This document shows, piece after piece, positions 34,801 through 43,800 of a stretch of 64,000 nt of DNA. The stretch comes from Amphiura filiformis. Lineage: Eukaryota > Echinodermata > Ophiuroidea > Amphilepidida > Amphiuridae. Under the pieces are notes generated by a model. The model saw only the letters and a list, made by a program, of their open reading frames with translations, did no database searches and had not been told where the DNA came from. The position numbers and the translations under genes are program-made. The stretch's first letter is position 1, and each line of letters starts with the position of its first letter. The stretch covers positions 34,365,796-34,429,795 of the forward strand of contig NC_092629.1 of assembly GCF_039555335.1 (NCBI RefSeq). Reading direction: 5' to 3'.

Positions 34801-37800
34801 AAGAGCAATAATTAGAGAGGTTAATATTCACTGAGCAACAGTTGTTTGGAGTGCACTGAGAAAAATCTAAACATTTTACCTTTGAAGCGAGGAATAACGC
34901 AAGGGGTGCAGCCCAAGGGATATTCCGAGCGCTAAAGACCAATTACAGCAGAGTGAAATCAAGCTATGCTAAAATATGGTAGCTGTGTGCATGCGAAATG
35001 TTACGGCACAAAACTTTGTCATGTCATGATTCCCAAAGACTTTAGTCAAACCAATGGGGATGAGTAAAGGTCATGTCTTCCATACAGGGTGTATAAAATA
35101 GATTTCAACTTCTCCAATATTTTCAACACTTACTATGCCAACTATTTTAGCACAGTCCTCCACACCAGTGTTCCATGTGCAATACATAGGCTTATGACCC
35201 ATGGCGATGATCCAGGGATACTTGGCTCTATTCTCAGGTTTGGTTGCTTCCTGAAATGGACACAAAAGAAACATTCATATGATTTATAAATCTCAATAAA
35301 GAAAGCTGAGAGTTGAAGAGTGCTTTTGATAAATTTCTTAGTCCTTGATTTATGCTTCAACACTTCCTACAACAAAGTGAGTCAGAAGTGAATCACTTGG
35401 GTCATGTGACATCAAAATAATTTTTCCTGCCCTCTGTGCTAATGTCAATGCGATAAATCATTCATAAAAATTGTAAAAATTGCAAAAATCGCGTTCAAAA
35501 TGTTTGCATTGCTGTGAACCTCACAACACATAATACTGTCACTTGATGAAGGATGAGTCCCAAAAATCCACATTGTTCTGGGACACAGTGCAGTTCATAT
35601 TAAAACCTTTCTATGTGAAAAGTAACATGTTTTTTACCCAAAATAATATTCACTCTACAATGAAAAGCGAGAGTGACCTTGATCAACGCGAGCTCTGTGG
35701 AGTCATGCTAAAAATAGATCGTATAGTCTACGCTTGGTCGCATTTCACTGTAATGCGAATTATGCTGTGCCATATAGACTGTGACTAAGACTAGCAGACC
35801 CAGCGAGTTATCGAAGGGACTAGAATTGACTTCTGATTAGGGGTACCCATAGTTTTTTGTATCTTGGTAGACTAAATTCAGGTCTATCATAACCATTTTT
35901 AGATGACCATTAGGGAAAATGTCTATACAGTCGATTAACCCGAGGACATTTTTTAATAGCGTAGCGCTATTTCGTAGAGTGACTGTTAATGTTGGAACAG
36001 GGCAGGTTTGACAGGAAAACCCAGAAAAACTTGATTCCACGCAGGGAAAGGAACACAATTTAGTGAAAACATGGAATAAATAAAAATTCAGACGGGTTCA
36101 TGGAAGCACCTTCAGCTTCAAAAAAATAATTTTAGGGTTAAGGAATATCTCAAGGTAATATAAACGTGGGAATAGAATTCTGAGTTCACTAGTTCGAAAT
36201 TGACGGCGATTTAAAGAAAAATTTGGCCATTTTAGCCAGTTTTCTGTTGCGCTTTGAATGGCCAAGTCTGTCGTGGATTCACTGATTCTGAAATGTTACT
36301 AAAGATTTTGATATGCTAAAGACAGACACAGTAGTAGTCAGTACCCTATTTAACCTACATTTAACCATCTGAGCCAGAATCAGCTTGACAAGTTTTGTAT
36401 GGGTAGATTGAGGTGATTATAGTCTGTCAACTCAGAACAGTTGTTTCCCCCAGTTTCCCTAGTAAAAACTCAAAATTACAGAGATATTTCTTACCTCAAG
36501 GTCTTTTTGTAACCATGCCATCTGATTATTAATCACTACTTGACTACTGAAAAAATTGGCTTCTGTTGAAAATGATATGATGTGAGCTGTTCCAATATTC
36601 CAACTGTGTGCAGAAGAAAACATCACAAGAAACAGGATTAGAAATTTAACAAACAAAATATAGTTTGTCTCAAAGATTTTAAAATCCTCTATATTATTCA
36701 ATCGCTTTATCGTGATGTGGCAAGCTGATGTGGCAGGGTTTTTAAAAGCATGGACCCTGAACAGAATATGATGCGCATGCATACTGCCTGGCAAAAAACA
36801 AAGGAAAATTGTAATAATGCGTGCACATACTGCCAGGCAATGACGTCAGAAGTCAACTCATCTATACGTGCCAATTAGAACCTTTTTTGTCCCGTATATG
36901 GAACCCTAGCTCTTGAACCCTCAATAAAGGTACCAGGAAATCTAGGAACCCCTAAAGGTTCTATAGCATGCACAGAGAACCTACAAAGGTTCCCAGTGTG
37001 CATTCATAACCTCATTAATAAACGCGATGTGTGCGATCCAATCATATTTTATTATTTGTGAAAACGCGAACGCAAATCGAGGTCATTAATATCTCACAAT
37101 TGACCGCAAAATGCGTAATTGTTCCAATGTCGCACACAATTCACTTCTGCGTGCGCCAGTGTTGTACGTCCAACGAACTGCGAAGCTGGCTGGCTGCCGT
37201 ATTTGGATTAACGCGCTACCATATTTGCACAGATTCTGATCGCACTTTTGTTATTGGTCGCTTTGATTTAGCCTGATCGATTTTGGGAAAGGGAAGATGT
37301 AAAAGTTGTTTATTTTTACAAACTTTTGAGGAAAATTTTGTGTTATTTTGTAAAGTTAAAAGATCAAAGTGACGGTTATGAATGAGGTTAATAACTTTGC
37401 ATCGGTTATAATGTCGGGCATTGTGAAAAATCTAAACATTTTGCTTTGGACCTCGGAATATCGGGATATTCCTCGGTTCCAAAGGCAAAATGTTTAGATT
37501 TTTCACATTAACCTCTAATTAAGAACCTTTGGTGATTCCTTTGAGAACCCATGTAAGTGTAGAACCCTTTTTTTTTTTTCTATTGAGTGTATACAAACTT
37601 ATTCAGAAATTTACTTCTTAGCATGGTTGGTGAACATGGTTAAGCAGTTAAAATATCCTCCCCTAGCCCTCCACACACAAACCTGCAGGATCTATTCTTG
37701 AGAAACACTTACCTATACCATAAACTCTCTACTTCTTCATACATAGCCCCCCTACCCACCCCTACACACACACCCCTGCAGGGCTTATTCTTGAGAAACA

Positions 37801-40800
37801 CTTACCTATACCATAAACTCTCTACTTCTTCATACATAGCCCCCCCCACACACACACACCTGAACCTGCAGGACTTATTCTTGAGAAACACTTACCTATA
37901 CCATAAACTCTACTTTTTCATACATAGCCCCCCCTGCCACACACACACCCCAACCTGCAGGACTTATTCTTGAGAAACACTTACCTATACCATAAACTCT
38001 CTACTTCTTCATACATTGGCATGGTAAAACGGTTCTTGTAATTGGAAAAGTTGCTGTGGACAAAACAGAAATTGATATTAACTCTTCTATGAGCATTTCT
38101 TTTCTCAAAGGATGTTTACAGTGAGCATCAAATATGGGTTATTCCATTCAAAATTCACACTACCCCTGTGGAAGACTTAGCTAAAGTCTTCCACAGAAGG
38201 AGTATGAGTTTCAAATAGAATACACATTTGGGTAACTTCCATTTGAAATACTCACTCCAGTTGTGGAACATATAGGTAAAGCCATAATACAGGGGGAGTA
38301 TGGGTGTCAAAAGGATTTACTCTGATCAATTACATTTGAAATACATACTCCCCATGTGGCAGGTATTTCCAAAATCTTTCACAGGGGTAGTGTTGATTTC
38401 AACTGGAATAGCCCAATATGGGAGTTGGCAGCCACCTGAGCAGTCAGTATAAAGCCACGTTAATTGCATATCACATAATTGGATCACAACCTGCGTCGCA
38501 TACATTGAGATTGACATTACATTCCGAGCACCAACAATCCTGATCAAGTGTCTGCACGTTATAGACGTGCGAGAGCCAAGGCCTTTTCCTGTCACATCAT
38601 TTTGTTTACTACGAAGCTGGCTTTTCATGTTTACTCAATCTGTACAGTTGAGGCCGTCCACTTATTCTAATGCCTATATAAGTCCCTGGCAACAGAGTAC
38701 AATAGGTCTGCAAGCTCCTAAAGTAGGACTAAATATCATAATAGTTGTTCACAGGATTCTCATGATACACACCGACATCGCCTGGCTAATAATTATTTGG
38801 TGCAACAGAGACACTAAAATGAATACACGGGATCGATACACATGAATTGCTATGCACGATTTTGATATCAGACGAAAATCTTCGGATACTGGGTTAGAAA
38901 ATGATGAATACCTCCCATAAATGATTTCGTCTCAAGAAACCAGATGTGGTCTCATACACTTGAAAATATGTGTTGAACAGATATGATAGTCGCTAGCGTG
39001 CGCTTTGAAAATTGGCTGTGCGCTTTGAACTCAAAATCTGACCAAAACTCTAATTTGATATTGCGTTGGTCCTGTATGGACTACAGCGCACAGCAGGCTA
39101 TAGCTGCACTCACTACTCAAGTGGAGGCAGTATAACCATTGACCGCAATGTCGTATACAAGCTTACTCACACAGCGAGAAATCAATTACCCGGCTATTGT
39201 CAGTAGCCTTAGTCAGGTCACTTCGCTAATTATGCATCTCATAAGGTCCGAATAAAATGGCCATGGGTGGCTGTGGATTCAACCTACCATGGTGATTTCT
39301 ACCATGAAGATATCGGGGCGATGTCACTGTGTGATAGTGCATTGTAACATAAACACTGGGCAAGCTAGGGGGTGCTGCCAATCACCAGTACCCAATTGTA
39401 AAAGATTTGATACAGGTTGTATCAAAATGATTGGTACCCATCAGCTCCCATCAGTGGGTTCCAGTGATATGGACATGATTGCCACATCAAAATGCATCAT
39501 TGGATCTACATAATTTGTTGATTTATGTGATAATATTAGTTATTAGGTGAAGCGGAGGTATGGTACGGGAAATTATCATGCACTCAGTGTCATACTGGGT
39601 TCAGCCGAACCCAGTATGACACTGAGTGCATGATAATTTCCTGTACCATACCGACGCTGAACCCAATAACGAATTTATCTCCACTAAGTCATTCTAAATA
39701 TTGAAATAATTACGTTTTTAAACATTTTAATTGCTGCTAAATAGGAAAATCATTACAAAAAACAGATGACTGTTCCGCGTATTACAGATTGCGTGCATTT
39801 TACGCACCCGGTTTACGCGGATCGCCTTTATACGCGTACCTCGCCAAACACGCGTATTGGGCTTGTGAAATACGCTCTCACTGACTAGATATAAAGCGTA
39901 AAATACGCACTCACTGACTAGATACGAAAATATATCAGGTTAGCGGTGTTCTTTGATGTTTCCCTTAGTGGTATAATAAAGAGTCATATTTAGAGATACA
40001 TGTTTTTGCTTCTAATATCAAAATCGCTGGAGCAATACAACTCAAAATTTGGAAAAATCTTGTTTTAATGCCTCAATCTAAGACAGAAAAATCTTTAATT
40101 TGGATTTGTGATGCCTAGTCCATGACTTTTACAACAAATTTGCAACCATTTTGCTGAATTTGTAGTCAAAACATTAGTTACCATGCATTGAGCTTGGCAT
40201 TTTCAAGATTTCCTGGACCAGTCACTCACTGGCTTGTCTTGTCTTTTATGTTAGACTCTCTATGTCTGTGCGTGTGTCTGTCTGTAAGTGGTTACATTGT
40301 CTGGGGGGATAGGCTCAAACTCATCCCTGACATTGTCTGTCTTTATGTTTGTTTGCTCCACTTACTAGGCATGCATGTCAGGACATATCTTAAGATATAC
40401 AGGCAGGCAGCTGCTGTCTCAATTTGATGCATAAACTCATCACCGATCCTGGCACAATCTGTCTATCTGTCTGTCTTTTTGTTTGTTTGCTATACTTACT
40501 AGGCATTTTCATGGTTACCAGGACATGTCATATAAGGTACATAGGCAGCCGCTGTCTCAATCTGACGCATAAACTCATCACCAACAGTACCATTGCCTTG
40601 CTCCATGTCATATGCAAAATCACCTGCAAGAATGAAATCATTTACTGCTGTACGTGTGCTGAGAACACTTCATTTGGGTACAAAGGTTCTTTTTATCTTT
40701 TCACTAATTTCAGTTTCTGTTAGTCTGTTCTCTCAGTTGGGGTTGTTCTATCTATTGCACTTACCCACTTATCATGTCTGTCAAAAGGGACACCCAGTCA

Positions 40801-43800
40801 CAAAATCCCTATTAGTTGTACAGGGCCTTTCAGTTCAAGTCAATTTTCTCAGCACAGAAAATACCAATTTGCCTTATCTTTGATAATTATTTTAAGTTGA
40901 TATCCCAGATAAAAAAAATAAAACTTTTGGAATTGTTTTATCAAGACGTATTTTATGGCATGTTTTGTGATTTCCCCCATTGAGTGCAATGGTAAGCGTA
41001 TCCTTTGTGTCCAAGGGGGGGGGAGATGGAACAGCTGAATCTCGGCAAAAGCAACCAAGTAAAGTTACGAATACCCAATACTAGACGTAACTTAGGTCCA
41101 AACTCAAATTTTTAACTTTGATGTTACACTGGACCACATTAATGTGACACTTTAAAAAAAAAGACATTTACAAATTACAAGTGCAATGGATGTTGTTGTT
41201 CGCCTGCAGTGTATCAGTGACATCGCCAGTGGGGGCTACTCCGACCCCCCCTCCAAATCAAGGACATTATCATCACCCTTTCACCTGCAATCTCAATTCC
41301 CTCTCCCTCTTCTCCCCTCTCTCTTGTGCTTTCAATTTGTGGTTTTGTCATCCTTTTAATTGTTATGGGCTTTCTCAATGTATCTGTTTATTGGTTGTAG
41401 TATTTTACTTTCCTCCACAATTTTCAAACTTTATCAGGGGTCCATTTCACTAAACTTTACGAAGCTTCGTAAGTCTTGAAATCGTTCGTAACTTATGATG
41501 AGTCGTAAATTCCATTTCACTAAACTTACTAGATTTACTACAGGGACCATTCGTAAAGTTACGTCTAGTATTGGGTATTCGTAACTTTATGAACGGTTGC
41601 TTGAGTTACGAAGGGTTACAGGTTTAGTAACTGTAATCGTACTAACCTACATGTAGTATAGCATCATACATTCCATTTTGGGCCTCGACCTGTAATCTTC
41701 CAAGTGCTTGAGGATTCTCGTTTCCCATGTCACCGTATACTGCAAAGCGAATACCACCTTTGGGAGTGGGATCAGATGGCAAGGCTCGGAAGTAAAATAG
41801 AGAACTCCAACCGTATGAACTGCCGCATCGATACACTGTAATGATAGAAAAGAAAGAAAAATTCCCCTTTGTACTAAAATAATAAATAAAAATTCAGCAA
41901 AGAAGAAAAATAATTCAGCCTGATCCAAATGTCAAGTCCCCCTTCCTCCGGTAATCAATAACCCTCATTTGAAATAATTCAAAAAGGGTACTTTTTATAA
42001 ACAAAATCCACCAAAATTTCACTTAAGTTTTAGTGGTTTAAGTACATTTTTCCAGGCAAGTCAATGTACCACACCCAATGTGTTAACCAGCCACCCGTCA
42101 TTTTGGACGGTGAGTTTGCTCCTGGGACAGGCAAGATTAATTAATTATGAATGAATAAGTTTTGTAAACTCAGAACAAGACCAGACTAATAAATAAAGGT
42201 TGTTCCAATTGCTGTTTGAACTGCCGGAACATCAGAAGGTGCAGAGGTCTAGTTTATGTTCTCAGTGTCAAATTTGGACAGGTTGGTGAACTAATGATGG
42301 GCACTTGTCAAATCCTAGCTAAAACCCTGACCACCCCCCCAAAAAAAATCCTGGCTGAAGGCCTGGACAGAAAAACATGCACTTACTATACAGAGATCCA
42401 GGGATTAGGTTGGTCAGTGTTACTCTATGTATATATTGTGTATGTTTCTCCAAACCTCCATCAACAAATTTAGTCCTGCTGCCAGATGCTGTCATGTTCA
42501 GGTTCTCCACTTTAAATCCAAATTCTACCATTGATTCTTTGGTGTCGCTGAATGTGTTCCAAGTGACCATCATCTGAGTTGGGTCACCTGACAAAAAAGC
42601 AATAAATTGACTGTTTATTTACAATGTCATGTGAGGTGTGTGTATTTGTTTTCACTGGCAATCGGGACTTTGTCAAATTTTCACACTAGGGGTGTAGATT
42701 TCAAATGGCACAGGGAAGGGGGGGGGGCAGGTGGCACTTGCCCTTGGCGCAATCTTGGGGGTGCTGAATTGACCAGTTCAGCATTGATTCTGTGCCCCCT
42801 CCAAGCGATGAAATTAAAATTTTTGCAGACTTTGCACATAATTCAGCACAAATAGTCATTTGAAAGATCAATTTAAGACCAAAATTCAGCTTCATTATTA
42901 ACCAAAATTAATTAGTGGTATTTGTACAAATTTTTGTGTGCATTGTTTCAAGAATTTGGGGGGCTGCCAATATGTATGCTTGGCCCTGGGTGCCTCAACC
43001 CCTAGCAACACCATTGCCCATTTCCATAGGGGTGTATGGATGAATGTGGATAGTACTTTTTAGGCCTCGTATCCATAGGCTGTTCCTTGTGGCGTGTGCC
43101 CTTGTTCGTGTTTACTTTTTTCCCATGTGACCTGCCACACAGACAACGAACCGTGGCGGCCAATAAGCAAAACAAAGGTTCGTTGTCTGTGTGGCAGGTC
43201 ACATGGGAAAAAAGTAAACACGAACAAGGGCACACGCCACAAGGAACAGCCTATGGATACGAGGCCTAACATGTCATTTTAAATGCTTTTAATATTGTAA
43301 TATCTCATGTAATTGACCAGGAGGCCACAATATAAAATATAATCCAATTGAATTTTAAAAGGGCATTTCGTGACCTACAGCCTCATCCCCCCACTTTTCT
43401 CAAAAAAGTTGTTATTTTTATACCACTGGAAACCTTGATCTGGCTACATAATGTTTATGTACAAAAAATTTCTTGCAGATAAATTCGTTTAGCAAAAATA
43501 TCTTCAAATTTGAATTATGTTCCGCACCAGAATGAAATTACAAAACAGTGGCCTATGGAGCAGTGTAAATTCACATAATCATGCATAATGCGCAAACACA
43601 AAATCAGAATCAACTGATATTTTGGGAATAGGCTTTTTCGTGGATATCTACTGAAAAATGTCATAAAAAGAGGATGCTAGGATCACAAAATACTCCATTA
43701 AATCTCTTGAATCAACAATGCGTCTTGAGATTTGGTCATCTGGTAAAATGCTTTTATATACTTTAAATCTGGCAATAAAGGCCCCGGGGGGTCACTCACT

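Noticed and set aside
43060..43282. Mirror-image 60-77 codon frames on both strands
   Set aside because: Direct result of the 90-bp perfect palindrome; no conserved domain.
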